From NCBI GenBank assembly GCA_009833045.1, contig WUUP01000003.1:320636-384635 (forward strand): DNA of 64,000 nucleotides, read 5' to 3'. The position numbers were made by a program, and so were the translations under genes. Positions within the stretch are counted from its first letter, which is position 1. Every line of letters begins with the position of its first letter. The notes under the pieces are model-generated. The model saw nothing but the letters and a program-made list of their open reading frames with translations, ran no database searches and was not told where the DNA came from. This DNA comes from Saprospirales bacterium GYS_P2D (lineage in GTDB: Bacteria > Bacteroidota > Bacteroidia > Chitinophagales > Saprospiraceae). Positions 42,921 to 52,051 of the stretch are shown piece by piece.

Positions 42921-44186
42921 ATGACAATAGCTGATGGTATTAGGCATTTGGTGAGAATAGGCATAGAGCCCGACTATTCATTCTCTAAGCGTATTCGCAT
43001 AGAGCTGACTAATATTATGGCTCTTCTGACGATACCAGTCTTACTGTCGACTATTTTTATTGAGCTATTCTATGGAGTTCATACTTGGGAGTTATATCTG
43101 GATTTGTCCTGGTTTATTTTGGCAGCGATTCCGTTATATCTTAACCATATCAAAAAACACCATTGGGCACAGATCACCCTTACTATTGGTAGTTTTATTT
43201 ACTCAGGTTTGATATACTCGCTTTATGGCACTAATCTCCTCATTGAGCCGCTATATCTGACTTTCATATTATGTACGATATGTTTCTTTGATCGTACTAC
43301 TGCTTTTTTTATCATCCTGTTTGCATTTACTACCTATTTCGGAGCACAGTATTCTTGGAGATATAATGACGCTCTACTTGGACCATATATTAATCAATAT
43401 TCTAATACCTTCAGTTTTGTCTATTCTGTCATCACCATATGGATAGCTCTCCATAGATTGTTAGCTGAGAATAGGACGTATAGGAAACTGTCAAATCAAC
43501 AAAACACTTTGCTTTCATTACAGAATGAGGAGCTACAGAGATTCGCCTATGTCACCGCTCATGATCTCAAGACACCACTCAGAAATCTGAATAACTATCT
43601 GGGACTCATCAAACTGAAGCGGAACAAAAAAGAAAATGACATAGACGAGTATATCAATAACTCACAAGAGAACGCTAATAGATTATTTCATCTGATCAAT
43701 GATATATTGGATTTTACCAAGATCCGCCAAGCAGTGATCTCACCAGAACAAGTGGATATGGAGCCGCTCATAGAGGAGATTAAGAAAGACTATTCCTTTG
43801 ACATTCAAAATGGTAAAGTGAGCATCCGATATGAAAACTTGGACCCCATTTATTTTGATAAAATACAACTGAAGATACTACTGCATAATCTCATAGATAA
43901 TGCTATCAAATACAATAATAGCTCATTAGCCACAGTAGATATATTGACCGAGAAAACTAATAAATCCCTCATACTGAAAATCGCTGATAATGGAATAGGG
44001 ATATCTGAAGAATACAAAGATCAGGTTTTCACCATGTTCACACGACTACATACTCAAAGTGAATATAGCGGATCAGGACTCGGGCTATCTATAGTGAAGC
44101 GTATCGTAGAATCACACAACGGGCAAATAGACATAGAATCATACCCTGACCAAGGCTCCTTATTCTGTATCACTGTACCCGCATAA
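42921..44186 (+). CDS. Membrane sensor histidine kinase
   Basis: A 421-residue two-component sensor. Residues ~25-190 hold five to six membrane helices without a separate periplasmic domain (the 7TM-like type). The HisKA domain has the phospho-acceptor His214 in VTAHDLKTPLRNLNNYL. The HATPase_c domain carries the N box LLHNLIDNAIKYNN, G1 DNGIGISEE, F box VFTMFTRLHT and G2 GSGLGLSIVKRIVESHNG. ATG start at 42921. No response regulator lies next to it, so its partner is elsewhere (orphan kinase). The signal is unknown. Confidence 0.94.
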   Translation: MTIADGIRHLVRIGIEPDYSFSKRIRIELTNIMALLTIPVLLSTIFIELFYGVHTWELYLDLSWFILAAIPLYLNHIKKHHWAQITLTIGSFIYSGLIYSLYGTNLLIEPLYLTFILCTICFFDRTTAFFIILFAFTTYFGAQYSWRYNDALLGPYINQYSNTFSFVYSVITIWIALHRLLAENRTYRKLSNQQNTLLSLQNEELQRFAYVTAHDLKTPLRNLNNYLGLIKLKRNKKENDIDEYINNSQENANRLFHLINDILDFTKIRQAVISPEQVDMEPLIEEIKKDYSFDIQNGKVSIRYENLDPIYFDKIQLKILLHNLIDNAIKYNNSSLATVDILTEKTNKSLILKIADNGIGISEEYKDQVFTMFTRLHTQSEYSGSGLGLSIVKRIVESHNGQIDIESYPDQGSLFCITVPA

Positions 44187-44198
44187 TGTTGAAAGTAT

Positions 44199-44231
44199 AA
44201 AAAAAGGTGAAGCGCCATCGCACTCCACCTT
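44199..44231 (-). terminator. Terminator of the thrombospondin-repeat gene
   Basis: On the minus strand AAGGTG and CACCTT arms with an inner GCG/CGC stem are followed by seven T. It lies 37 bp after the stop at 44268 and may also stop the convergent kinase transcript. Confidence 0.75.
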
Positions 44232-44267
44232 CACTACTTTTGGGTTGAAAAGATTAAATTCTTTCTC

Positions 44268-46928
44268 TTAATCCTGAATGATCACCCTTTTTTGGATTAA
44301 TTCTGTACCATCTCTCATTTCTACGATATAAACTCCTGGTAATACATCATTAGTACTAAGTTGATTTACACCTTCCGTGATGTTAATCTGCTTTACGAGA
44401 TTGCCATCCAGATCAATGAGCGATGCTCTGGTGTCCTGAGATAGGTCTGTCGCCTCTACTCTTAGCCCAACGCTTTTTTGTGTAGGATTAGGAGATACCT
44501 GTACTCGTGCTTTAGTTTGAGTTTGCTTAGCTTCTTCTGGTAGTGCTTGAGCGCCTACAGGATCATTGATGATGACCGTATAGTCCTCTATCTCTCCATC
44601 AAAACATGGATCACACGGTCCATCCAGACGACCATAGACCACTGCTATTCTCACTCTGGTAGGTCCTGTTAGAGCAAAGCTCGGCACTTGAACATTGAGA
44701 CCAGTCTCTCTTAGGTATTTTTTGAGGAAGAGGAACTCCTCTGCATCATTAAAGTCTCCATCTTGATTCCAATCAACATAGGCGTAATGAGAGAGCTCAC
44801 ATACGTCATCTGTATAGCCCGATGTCACCCATACTTCGAGGCTATCTCCTTTTGTCACTTCGACAGTGATGAATGTGTTATCGGCGTATCCGCCATCATC
44901 TCCAGTACTGTAGAATACTTCATTAAGCTTAACATTTTCTATCCATTCATGAGCACTCTGCCCTTGCACTTCACAGTAGCTTGACTCACAGGCATCAGGG
45001 ACGCCATTACCATTCATATCTACATTGTCATCACCATTTGGACATATATCTTCGCTGTCACAGACGCCATCACCATCACTATCATTCGCCGGATCATCTG
45101 GACAAATATCACAGCCATCTGGGATACCATCGCTGTCTGCATCGAGACTATCGTCTGAGCCCTGGCACTTATCATTTCTATCACAGACACCATCATTATC
45201 AAAGTCATCAAAGAAATCTAATGGACAAGGATCACAAAAATCTGGAGTGCCGTCCATGTCCATATCGTTATTATCATTGCCACCGATGCAGATATCTACA
45301 TCATCACAGATACCATCGGCATCTGCGTCGCCAGCCAGACAGTCATCACAGGCATCTGGGATACCGTCTCCATCTACATCGATAGTATCATCGCCTCCAG
45401 GACATACATCTTCGCTATCACAGACGCCATCGCCATCACTATCTCCCATCATACATGAGTCACAGGCGTCAGGGATACCATCGCCATCCATGTCGGCATT
45501 GTCATCGCCTGCCAGACAGATATCTACATCATCGCAGATACCATCATTGTCCACATCACCTGCTGTACAGTCATCGCAGGCATCTGGGATACCGTCACCA
45601 TCTACATCCACATTGTCATCACCGTCAGGGCAAACATCTACATTGTCGCAGACGCCATCACCGTCACTATCTCCCATCATACATGAGTCACAGGCATCTG
45701 GGATACCGTCACCATCCATGTCGGCATTGTCATCGCCTGCCAGACAGATATCTACATCATCGCAGATACCATCATTGTCCACATCGCCTGCTGTACAGTC
45801 ATCACACGCATCTGGGATACCATCACCATCTACATCCACATTGTCATCACCGTCAGGGCACACATCTTCGCTGTCACAGACGCCATCACCATCACTATCT
45901 CCCATCATGCATGAGTCACAAGCATCTGGGATACCGTCGCCATCCATGTCAGCATTGTCATCACCTGATAGACAGATGTCCACATCATCACAGATGCCAT
46001 CGGCATCTACATCGCCTGCTGTACAGTCATCACAGGCATCTGGTATACCGTCTCCATCTACATCGATAGTATCATCGCCTCCAGGACATACATCTTCGCT
46101 ATCACAGACGCCATCGCCGTCACTGTCTCCCATCATGCATGAATCACAAGCATCTGGGATACCGTCGCCATCCATGTCAGCATTGTCATCGCCTTCTGGA
46201 CAGATATCACAGAAGTTTGGCACGCCATCTCCGTCATCATCATTTTTATCATTACCTCCAGGACATACATCTTCGCTATCACAGACCCAGTCCTTATCAG
46301 TGTCATCGTCATCACAGCCACACATGCCAGCTATTGATTTATCAGGATTTTCTGGACACTCATCTTTCCCGTCACAGACGCCATCACCATCAGTATCTAC
46401 ATCACCGATCATAGCACAGTTACAAGGACCACATTGGTCATTAGGATTCATGAATGATCCATCGGCATTAAAGTAACGATCGAGCTCATCACAATCTCCT
46501 TTGATAGTTCTTAGATTCTGAGGATTGAGTGGGATACGACAGAAAGTCAACTTACCATCATCACCTGGCTCACACATCATACATGGATCCATACGGATCT
46601 CCTCACAAGGTCCACAGTAAGTGATATCATCATTGAGCGCACTACAGTTGATACGTCTCGTGATACCGCCTTGACAGACGTAGATCATCTGATAGCTGCT
46701 CTCACAGCCACAGTCATCATCATCGCAGAGATCACCGATACCATCTCGATCAGAGTCATCTTGATATGGGTTATATGTAGTTGGACAATTATCTTGGTCA
46801 TCAGGGATTCCATCCTTGTCTTTATCATTGAAGTCTAGACAGGTTTCATCGAGATTGTACATATCATAGCTCCAAGCAGAACCTATGCACAGTAAAAAAG
46901 TAAAACAAAGAAGTACTATTCTTTTCAT
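44268..46928 (-). CDS. T9SS-secreted thrombospondin type 3 repeat protein with GEVED domain
   Basis: An 886-residue secreted calcium-binding surface protein. The ATG at 46926-46928 begins the signal peptide (MKRIVLLCFTFLLCIGSAWS); an in-frame ATG 21 bp earlier is less likely. An opening TSP3-like unit (DKDKDGIPDDQDNCPTTYNP) is followed by a Cys-rich stretch and then, from ~residue 180 to ~640, by repeated Asp-rich units of 38 residues (DMDGDGIPDACDSC, MMGDSDGDGVCDSEDVC). A GEVED domain occupies ~680-790 (YAYVDWNQDGDFNDAEEFLF; GEIEDYTVIIND). The last ~80 residues are a Por secretion tail (VSPNPTQKSVGLRVEA; LPGVYIVEM). Tens of Ca2+ sites are likely. A structural or adhesive role is inferred. 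It is preceded by a spacer with a perfect inverted repeat. Confidence 0.92.
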   Translation of the reverse strand: MKRIVLLCFTFLLCIGSAWSYDMYNLDETCLDFNDKDKDGIPDDQDNCPTTYNPYQDDSDRDGIGDLCDDDDCGCESSYQMIYVCQGGITRRINCSALNDDITYCGPCEEIRMDPCMMCEPGDDGKLTFCRIPLNPQNLRTIKGDCDELDRYFNADGSFMNPNDQCGPCNCAMIGDVDTDGDGVCDGKDECPENPDKSIAGMCGCDDDDTDKDWVCDSEDVCPGGNDKNDDDGDGVPNFCDICPEGDDNADMDGDGIPDACDSCMMGDSDGDGVCDSEDVCPGGDDTIDVDGDGIPDACDDCTAGDVDADGICDDVDICLSGDDNADMDGDGIPDACDSCMMGDSDGDGVCDSEDVCPDGDDNVDVDGDGIPDACDDCTAGDVDNDGICDDVDICLAGDDNADMDGDGIPDACDSCMMGDSDGDGVCDNVDVCPDGDDNVDVDGDGIPDACDDCTAGDVDNDGICDDVDICLAGDDNADMDGDGIPDACDSCMMGDSDGDGVCDSEDVCPGGDDTIDVDGDGIPDACDDCLAGDADADGICDDVDICIGGNDNNDMDMDGTPDFCDPCPLDFFDDFDNDGVCDRNDKCQGSDDSLDADSDGIPDGCDICPDDPANDSDGDGVCDSEDICPNGDDNVDMNGNGVPDACESSYCEVQGQSAHEWIENVKLNEVFYSTGDDGGYADNTFITVEVTKGDSLEVWVTSGYTDDVCELSHYAYVDWNQDGDFNDAEEFLFLKKYLRETGLNVQVPSFALTGPTRVRIAVVYGRLDGPCDPCFDGEIEDYTVIINDPVGAQALPEEAKQTQTKARVQVSPNPTQKSVGLRVEATDLSQDTRASLIDLDGNLVKQINITEGVNQLSTNDVLPGVYIVEMRDGTELIQKRVIIQD
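45285..46200 (-). repeat. Tandem repeat, period 228 bp, about four copies
   Basis: Within the thrombospondin-repeat gene, the word CCCATCAT(A/G)CATGA recurs at 45445, 45673, 45901 and 46129, exactly 228 bp apart. Each period encodes two 38-residue TSP3-type units. The copies are nearly identical at DNA level, pointing to recent duplication or gene conversion. Confidence 0.9.
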
Positions 46929-47252
46929 CCTATTGAAGTTTAAGGGCAATCTGTTTTAATGGGTGTTAAAGAGTCCACGCTACGATGACTCCATCGAGAT
47001 TATCTTCAATAGGGCAAATGATGACCCTTGTCATCATCTCAAGAATTGGGGTTAGTTGTCGTTTTTAAGGTAACACAAATTAAGACTTCTTTCACAGGAA
47101 AAGTGACATACCCCTACAGATTATTCGGGTACAACTCTGCAATATGCTAGATAGATGACACTCTATCTGTTCATATTAAATTCATCTATCAAGCATCATC
47201 TACCAAAATGATCAAATACCTTAAATAACTGAAAATCAGCTGATACAATCAC
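46929..47252. other. Intergenic region upstream of the thrombospondin-repeat gene
   Basis: No gene is supported. It contains the perfect inverted repeat at 47018-47037 and should hold the promoter of the repeat-protein gene. Confidence 0.5.
47018..47037 (-). promoter_or_regulatory. Perfect 8-bp inverted repeat, candidate operator
   Basis: ATGATGAC-CCTT-GTCATCAT, 90 bp before the start of the thrombospondin-repeat gene. On the minus strand it lies between CTTGAG and CATTTG, that is, between or over plausible -33 and -7 elements, as an operator would. It could also be an RNA hairpin. Inference. Confidence 0.4.
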
Positions 47253-48284
47253 CTATTGGGCTGATATCTTATAGATGAGCGTACCACACTGCTCTGCACT
47301 CAGGCTTGGCATGAATATGAATTCTTTAGCTTTTCTGATCGCCAGTGAAGTCAGAGATGAGCGATAGATGGTAGATTTTTCTCTGTTGATCTGAGCGTCG
47401 AATACCTTACCCTCAGAATCTATACATAGATCGATAGCCACGACACCATCTTCGCTTGATAAGATGAAGATATTAGGTAGTTCTTCGATATTTCTTTCTC
47501 CCAATCCATTAGTGATTATGACGCTTAGCTCTTCATCGATTTTATGCTCTTGGACGGCATTCAGATCGACTTTGTCTTCTTTGACTACTTCTATTTCAGG
47601 GGCCTTAGGTTTTTCTGGCAGCTCTATATCATTTACTTCTTCCAGATCTGGAGTCTCGATAGAGTCGACCGCTGAGGCTACTTCTTCTGGCTCTGCTGCC
47701 GGAGGAGCTGCAGGTGGCTTTGTACCTCCTCGAGACTTGACCATATAGCCATAGCATTCGGAGTTAAACTTGCTCGAACACTTCGGATGATCGAGCGAGG
47801 AACCTATTGCAAAATGCTCACAGGCATCATTTTTACGTCCATCATCCACAGCTATCATCCCTGACAGATAATACAGATCTCCATCAAATGGATCCAGCTC
47901 TATGGCTGTCTCTATATAGTTTTTAGCTGCTTTCAGATTATTGAGCTTATACTCAGTATCGGCCATTATACGGATGATCTCTTTATTGACTCCTGCCTGC
48001 TCTATGTACTTCATGATATCCATCTTGGTCCCTTTATATGCTCCGAGATTATATTTTGCCTTAGCCCTCATGACATAGGCTTGACTATATTGATCATCTT
48101 CTTTGAGGATCCTATTGTACATACGCACGGCCTCGTCGTATCGCTCACTTTCCATGAGCACGTTAGCCTTCATATAGAGTACAGTCTTATCTTCATCGAT
48201 CCCCTGAGCAGATAGACTGAAGGCTATAGCCAAAAGCGTAAAAGCGAAAATTGACTTACTGAATACTTTATTTATCTTTTTCAT
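47253..48284 (-). CDS. Exported TPR protein with TonB-like C-terminal domain
   Basis: A 343-residue exported protein. The signal peptide is ~1-26 (FAFTLLAIAFSLSAQG). Residues ~30-150 contain three to four TPR units (MKANVLMESERYDEAVRMYN; AYVMRAKAKYNLGAYKG). A Pro/Glu-rich linker (~175-240) leads to a C-terminal ~100-residue domain (GVVAIDLCIDSEGKVFDAQI, RKAKEFIFMPS, GTLIYKISAQ) that matches the TonB C-terminal fold used as a periplasmic module. There is no TonB membrane anchor, so it is not a classical energy transducer. Function unknown. Confidence 0.8.
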   Translation of the reverse strand: MKKINKVFSKSIFAFTLLAIAFSLSAQGIDEDKTVLYMKANVLMESERYDEAVRMYNRILKEDDQYSQAYVMRAKAKYNLGAYKGTKMDIMKYIEQAGVNKEIIRIMADTEYKLNNLKAAKNYIETAIELDPFDGDLYYLSGMIAVDDGRKNDACEHFAIGSSLDHPKCSSKFNSECYGYMVKSRGGTKPPAAPPAAEPEEVASAVDSIETPDLEEVNDIELPEKPKAPEIEVVKEDKVDLNAVQEHKIDEELSVIITNGLGERNIEELPNIFILSSEDGVVAIDLCIDSEGKVFDAQINREKSTIYRSSLTSLAIRKAKEFIFMPSLSAEQCGTLIYKISAQ

Positions 48285-48477
48285 AGTTCAATTTTTTTAG
48301 TGACAACAATGTACCGAGCTGTCACATTTTATAATCATATGTCTACCTTGTAGACGATAATAAATGACAAATGCATCATTTTAATCGAAGTAAACAGGTG
48401 AAAATTGCGTTAAATATCCAAAAGGAAACAAATAACACCTGAGACTACAAAATTAAGTATAAATCAAAACTGCCTAA

Positions 48478-49656
48478 ATGAAAAAAGTGTACGTCGTATC
48501 TGCTAAAAGAACTCCAATGGGAAGCTTTGGAGGTATGCTCAAGGGATTTTCAGCTGTTCAGCTCGGACAGTTTGCGATAGAAGGAGCATTGGCTGCAGCC
48601 AATGTAAAGGCCGAAAATGTAGATGAAGTCTTCATGGGTAATGTCTGTCAAGCTAACCTCGGCCAGGCACCTGCGAGACAAGCCGCTATCACCGCTGGCA
48701 TACCTAATAATGTACCCGCTACTACCATCAATAAAGTATGCTCATCTGGGATGAAAGCCGTGATGTTTGGTAGTCAGTCTATCGCACTCGGCCAAGCAGA
48801 TATCATCGTAGCAGGTGGCATGGAGAGTATGACTAACATCCCCTATTATGCACCATCTCAACGCTGGGGAAGTAAATTTGGTCAAGCACCACTTATCGAT
48901 GGCCTACAAAAAGATGGACTCACTGATGCCTACAATCATCAAGCGATGGGCAACTGTGGTGACGCCACTGCCGCCAAATATGATATCACTCGAGAGGCAC
49001 AAGACGAATATGCGATTCAATCTTATAAGAGGGCAGCAGCAGCTACAGAAGCTGGAAAATTTGCCTCAGAGATCATCCCCGTGTCAATACCACAGCGCAA
49101 GAAAGATCCAATCCTCATGGACCAAGATGAGGAATTCAAAAATGTGATGTTTGACAAGATACCAAATCTCCGACCAGCATTCAGCAAAGAAGGTACGGTG
49201 ACGGCCGCCAATGCCTCTACTCTCAATGACGGTGGTGCGGCATTAGTATTAGCCAGTGAGGATGCCGTCAAAAAATATGGCCTCACTCCTATCGCAGAAG
49301 TCGTCTCGTATGCAGATGCAGCTCATGAGCCTGAGTGGTTTACCACTGCTCCGACTAAGGCTGCACCCAAGGCCCTCGAGCGAGCGGGACTCAGCATGAG
49401 CGACATCGACCTATTTGAGGTCAATGAAGCCTTCAGTGTGGTGGCTATGGCATTCGCACAGACTTGCGGTATATCCACCGACATCATGAATATCCATGGA
49501 GGTGCCGTATCTCTTGGTCATCCTCTGGGCTGCTCAGGTGCACGTATCCTGACCACCCTCATCCATGCGATGCAGACCGAGAGCGCAGGCCATGGTCTGG
49601 CGACATTATGCAATGGTGGTGGCGGTGCCAGTGCCATCATCGTCAAGAAAGTATAA
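48478..49656 (+). CDS. Acetyl-CoA C-acetyltransferase (thiolase)
   Basis: A 392-residue thiolase that condenses or cleaves acetoacetyl-CoA or beta-ketoacyl-CoA. The nucleophilic Cys is in NKVCSSGMKAVMFG; the second motif is NEAFSVVAMAF; the C-terminal GGAVSLGHPLGCSGARI and CNGGGGASAIIV hold the His and second Cys. Length and motif spacing match biosynthetic (class II) thiolases more than FadA. ATG at 48478; no neighbouring fatty-acid genes. A clear terminator follows. Confidence 0.95.
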   Translation: MKKVYVVSAKRTPMGSFGGMLKGFSAVQLGQFAIEGALAAANVKAENVDEVFMGNVCQANLGQAPARQAAITAGIPNNVPATTINKVCSSGMKAVMFGSQSIALGQADIIVAGGMESMTNIPYYAPSQRWGSKFGQAPLIDGLQKDGLTDAYNHQAMGNCGDATAAKYDITREAQDEYAIQSYKRAAAATEAGKFASEIIPVSIPQRKKDPILMDQDEEFKNVMFDKIPNLRPAFSKEGTVTAANASTLNDGGAALVLASEDAVKKYGLTPIAEVVSYADAAHEPEWFTTAPTKAAPKALERAGLSMSDIDLFEVNEAFSVVAMAFAQTCGISTDIMNIHGGAVSLGHPLGCSGARILTTLIHAMQTESAGHGLATLCNGGGGASAIIVKKV

Positions 49657-49683
49657 GGTCTACCCACATAATACAAACATAGA

Positions 49684-49739
49684 AATACCTAAGATGGTGC
49701 GATACTCTGCGATCTGTACTATCTTAGGTATTCTTTTTT
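49684..49739 (+). terminator. Terminator of the thiolase gene
   Basis: A perfect 12-bp stem AATACCTAAGAT/ATCTTAGGTATT (49684-49695, 49721-49732) with an internal weak stem, followed by CTTTTTT. It ends 18 bp before the lipase start. Confidence 0.85.
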
Positions 49740-49757
49740 CATCAGTCATCATAAATC

Positions 49758-51215
49758 ATGCAGCAGCTGAGATTGTACATTTTATCTATCTTCTTTCTAC
49801 CATTGATCACGCTATCAGCTCAGGAGATAATCTCCGTAGAGTTCAGGACTAATGTGAGTCAGACCACCTTTCAGGCAGTCATAGGCGGCATCATCAGTGG
49901 AGTAGACGTGACAAACGGGGTAGACTTATACAAAGTGAGCTATACCACTACAGGCTCAGACATGCTACCCGATACAGCCAGTGGACTCCTCTGCATACCA
50001 GATATCATCGAAGGCCCTCGTCCTCTGCTCAACTATCAACATGGTACGACTGATGGCCGAAATGATGTCCCATCTAATCTCTCTGGAAATGAATACCTCT
50101 TAGCAGCATCTTTTTCGTCTTTGGGCTTTATCGCCTTTGCTCCGGATTATCTGGGGATGGGAGAATCGAGAGGATTTCATCCCTACGTACATGCGGAGAC
50201 AGAGGCATCTGCGACGATTGATATGATGGCAGCAGTCTACAGCTATCTCGAGGAGCAGGAGGTACCTTTCTCTGATCAGCTATTTCTCACTGGCTATAGC
50301 CAAGGGGGCCATGCCGCTATGGCCGTCTACCAAGAGCTCGAGGCCAACTATGCCGATCAGTACGATGTCACAGCAGCACTCCCTATGAGCGGCCCCTACA
50401 ATATTTCTGGAGTCATGCTGGATTTAGTCTTGAGCGAAGAAGAGTTCTTCTATCCTGCCTATCTGGTCTATACCGTTTTGGGTATTCAGGCCGTTGAGCC
50501 CGACTTTTTCCCAGATCTCAGTGCCATATTCAGAGAGGAGTACTTAGCTGACATACAGGATTTTGCAGCGACCGGAGAGGGGCTATTTACCCTCAATGTG
50601 AATCTACTGACTATCATGACCAATAAATATGGATCAAGCTCCGCTAATCTCTTGTTTACCCCAGAGATACTGGCAGACATAGCGGCTAATGAGGAGCACC
50701 CATTCAGACTGGAGCTACAGAAAAGCGATGTCTACGACTGGACGCCGACCTCCCCTACCCTCATGCTATACTGTGAAGATGATGATCAGGTATCCTATCT
50801 GAACACTGTACTCGCTGACTCTACTATGAATGCTAATGGAGCACCAGACGTAAGTTCGATGGATGTGAGCGGCGATCAGATGCTTGATCATACATCGTGT
50901 ATAGCTCCAGCACTTCAGGTCGGAGTGCCATGGCTGCTCTCATATGTCGAGGGCCAAGATACACCTACTGTGGAACTCCCTGATGGCAGCACTATCGATA
51001 TCTATCCTAATCCTTTTAGTGACTTCATCAAGATAGCAGGTGACACCGAGATAGATATGATCCGCCTCATCGATATCAATGGGCGGCTGCTATACCAAGA
51101 GACAATGAGTGGAAGCTCTACGAGTATACCCACTTCATCTTTAGAATCAGGTATATACTTCCTCCGCATATCATCTGAAGCATCTCATCGTATGATCAAA
51201 CTGGTAAAATCTTAA
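49758..51215 (+). CDS. T9SS-secreted lipase/esterase of the alpha/beta-hydrolase fold
   Basis: A 485-residue secreted hydrolase. Signal peptide ~1-20 (LYILSIFFLPLITLSAQ). The nucleophile elbow is GYSQGGHAAM with Ser181; an HGTTDGRND oxyanion-type motif lies upstream, Asp in MLYCEDDDQV and His in LDHTSCIAP complete a triad candidate. The fold resembles secretory lipases (LIP family). The last ~75 residues (IYPNPFSDFIKIAGD; LESGIYFLRISS) are a Por secretion tail. Preferred lipid or ester is unknown. It is 28 bp upstream of the following lipoprotein gene, probably one operon. Confidence 0.9.
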   Translation: MQQLRLYILSIFFLPLITLSAQEIISVEFRTNVSQTTFQAVIGGIISGVDVTNGVDLYKVSYTTTGSDMLPDTASGLLCIPDIIEGPRPLLNYQHGTTDGRNDVPSNLSGNEYLLAASFSSLGFIAFAPDYLGMGESRGFHPYVHAETEASATIDMMAAVYSYLEEQEVPFSDQLFLTGYSQGGHAAMAVYQELEANYADQYDVTAALPMSGPYNISGVMLDLVLSEEEFFYPAYLVYTVLGIQAVEPDFFPDLSAIFREEYLADIQDFAATGEGLFTLNVNLLTIMTNKYGSSSANLLFTPEILADIAANEEHPFRLELQKSDVYDWTPTSPTLMLYCEDDDQVSYLNTVLADSTMNANGAPDVSSMDVSGDQMLDHTSCIAPALQVGVPWLLSYVEGQDTPTVELPDGSTIDIYPNPFSDFIKIAGDTEIDMIRLIDINGRLLYQETMSGSSTSIPTSSLESGIYFLRISSEASHRMIKLVKS

Positions 51216-51243
51216 TTTTGCGTAAAGCTAAAAGAACACCCCG

Positions 51244-51981
51244 ATGAAATACCTACTCCTACTCTCTCTTTCTATCGCTCTGATGATGAGCTGTCAGTCT
51301 GATAGCTCCATACCATATGGTAATCCTCCTGCAGAGGGATTTAATGCCACTGATTCTGATGAGCAAGCGATCGCCATCGCAGATAAGGTAATGGAAGCTA
51401 TGGGAGGTCGCCAAGCATGGGACGAAACGAAAGAGATCAAGTGGACCTTCTTTGGCAGGAGGACGCATCTCTGGGATAAAGAGAATAATACTGTAGAGAT
51501 AAAAGTGCCCGGAGATAATAGCTACTACGAGCTCGACATGAACGATATGAGTGGTACTGTCACTATCGATGGCGAATCCATCACACAGCCAGACAGTCTC
51601 AATAAATATCTCACTCGTGCTCACGAAATGTGGATCAATGATAGCTACTGGCTCGTCATGCCGTACAAACTAAAAGATAGTGGAGTCACTCTCAAGTATG
51701 TCGGCCAAGACACTACTACCTCAGGAAAAAATGCCGAAGTACTTGAGCTGACTTTTGCAGATGTAGGTGTCACTCCAGACAATAAGTATCATGTCTACGT
51801 TGATCCAAACTCACATCTGGTGACACAGTGGGATTTCTATACTAACTATAATGATACTACTGCGAGATTTCAATCGCCATGGCCAAACTATCAGCAATAT
51901 GGGAATCTAATGCTCTCAGGAGGTCAGATAGCAGGCAATAAACTAACGGACATAGAGGTCGGGGATAATCTCAGCTTATAG
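51244..51981 (+). CDS. Lipoprotein, DUF6503-like
   Basis: A 245-residue lipoprotein with lipobox MMSC (Cys17). The mature domain begins with AIADKVMEAMGGRQAWDETK and contains WTFFGRRTHLWDKENN and HVYVDPNSHLVTQWDFYTNY, all typical of a beta-rich outer-membrane or periplasmic lipoprotein family I associate with DUF6503 (name from memory). The fold resembles LolA/LppX-like lipid carriers in layout. It follows the lipase by 28 bp and ends at a bidirectional terminator. A lipid-handling partner of the lipase is possible but unproven. Confidence 0.78.
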   Translation: MKYLLLLSLSIALMMSCQSDSSIPYGNPPAEGFNATDSDEQAIAIADKVMEAMGGRQAWDETKEIKWTFFGRRTHLWDKENNTVEIKVPGDNSYYELDMNDMSGTVTIDGESITQPDSLNKYLTRAHEMWINDSYWLVMPYKLKDSGVTLKYVGQDTTTSGKNAEVLELTFADVGVTPDNKYHVYVDPNSHLVTQWDFYTNYNDTTARFQSPWPNYQQYGNLMLSGGQIAGNKLTDIEVGDNLSL

Positions 51982-52014
51982 CCTGATACGAGTAGTCTGA
52001 ATACATCCTGGCCA

Positions 52015-52051
52015 TAAAAAAAGCGCAGCTTTTCACACTGCGCTTTTAGTA
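52015..52051. terminator. Bidirectional terminator between converging genes
   Basis: AAAAGCGCAG and CTGCGCTTTT (52019-52028, 52038-52047) form a perfect 10-bp stem, flanked by A-run on the left and T-run on the right, so it serves the lipoprotein gene and sucA from both sides. Confidence 0.88.

Noticed and set aside
45285-46200. Possible CRISPR array because of regular repeats
   Set aside because: The period is 228 bp, without unique spacers, and the repeats are in-frame protein code.
44981-46414. Several His/Arg-rich plus-strand frames
   Set aside because: Other antisense phases of the same tandem repeat.
45025-46476. Long plus-strand frame of 483 codons rich in Ser and Pro
   Set aside because: It is antisense to the thrombospondin-repeat gene; the Asp-rich codons read backwards give Ser/Pro repeats. 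The minus-strand protein has clear domains.
51259-51624. 121-codon minus-strand frame
   Set aside because: Antisense to the lipoprotein gene, which has a signal and lipobox.
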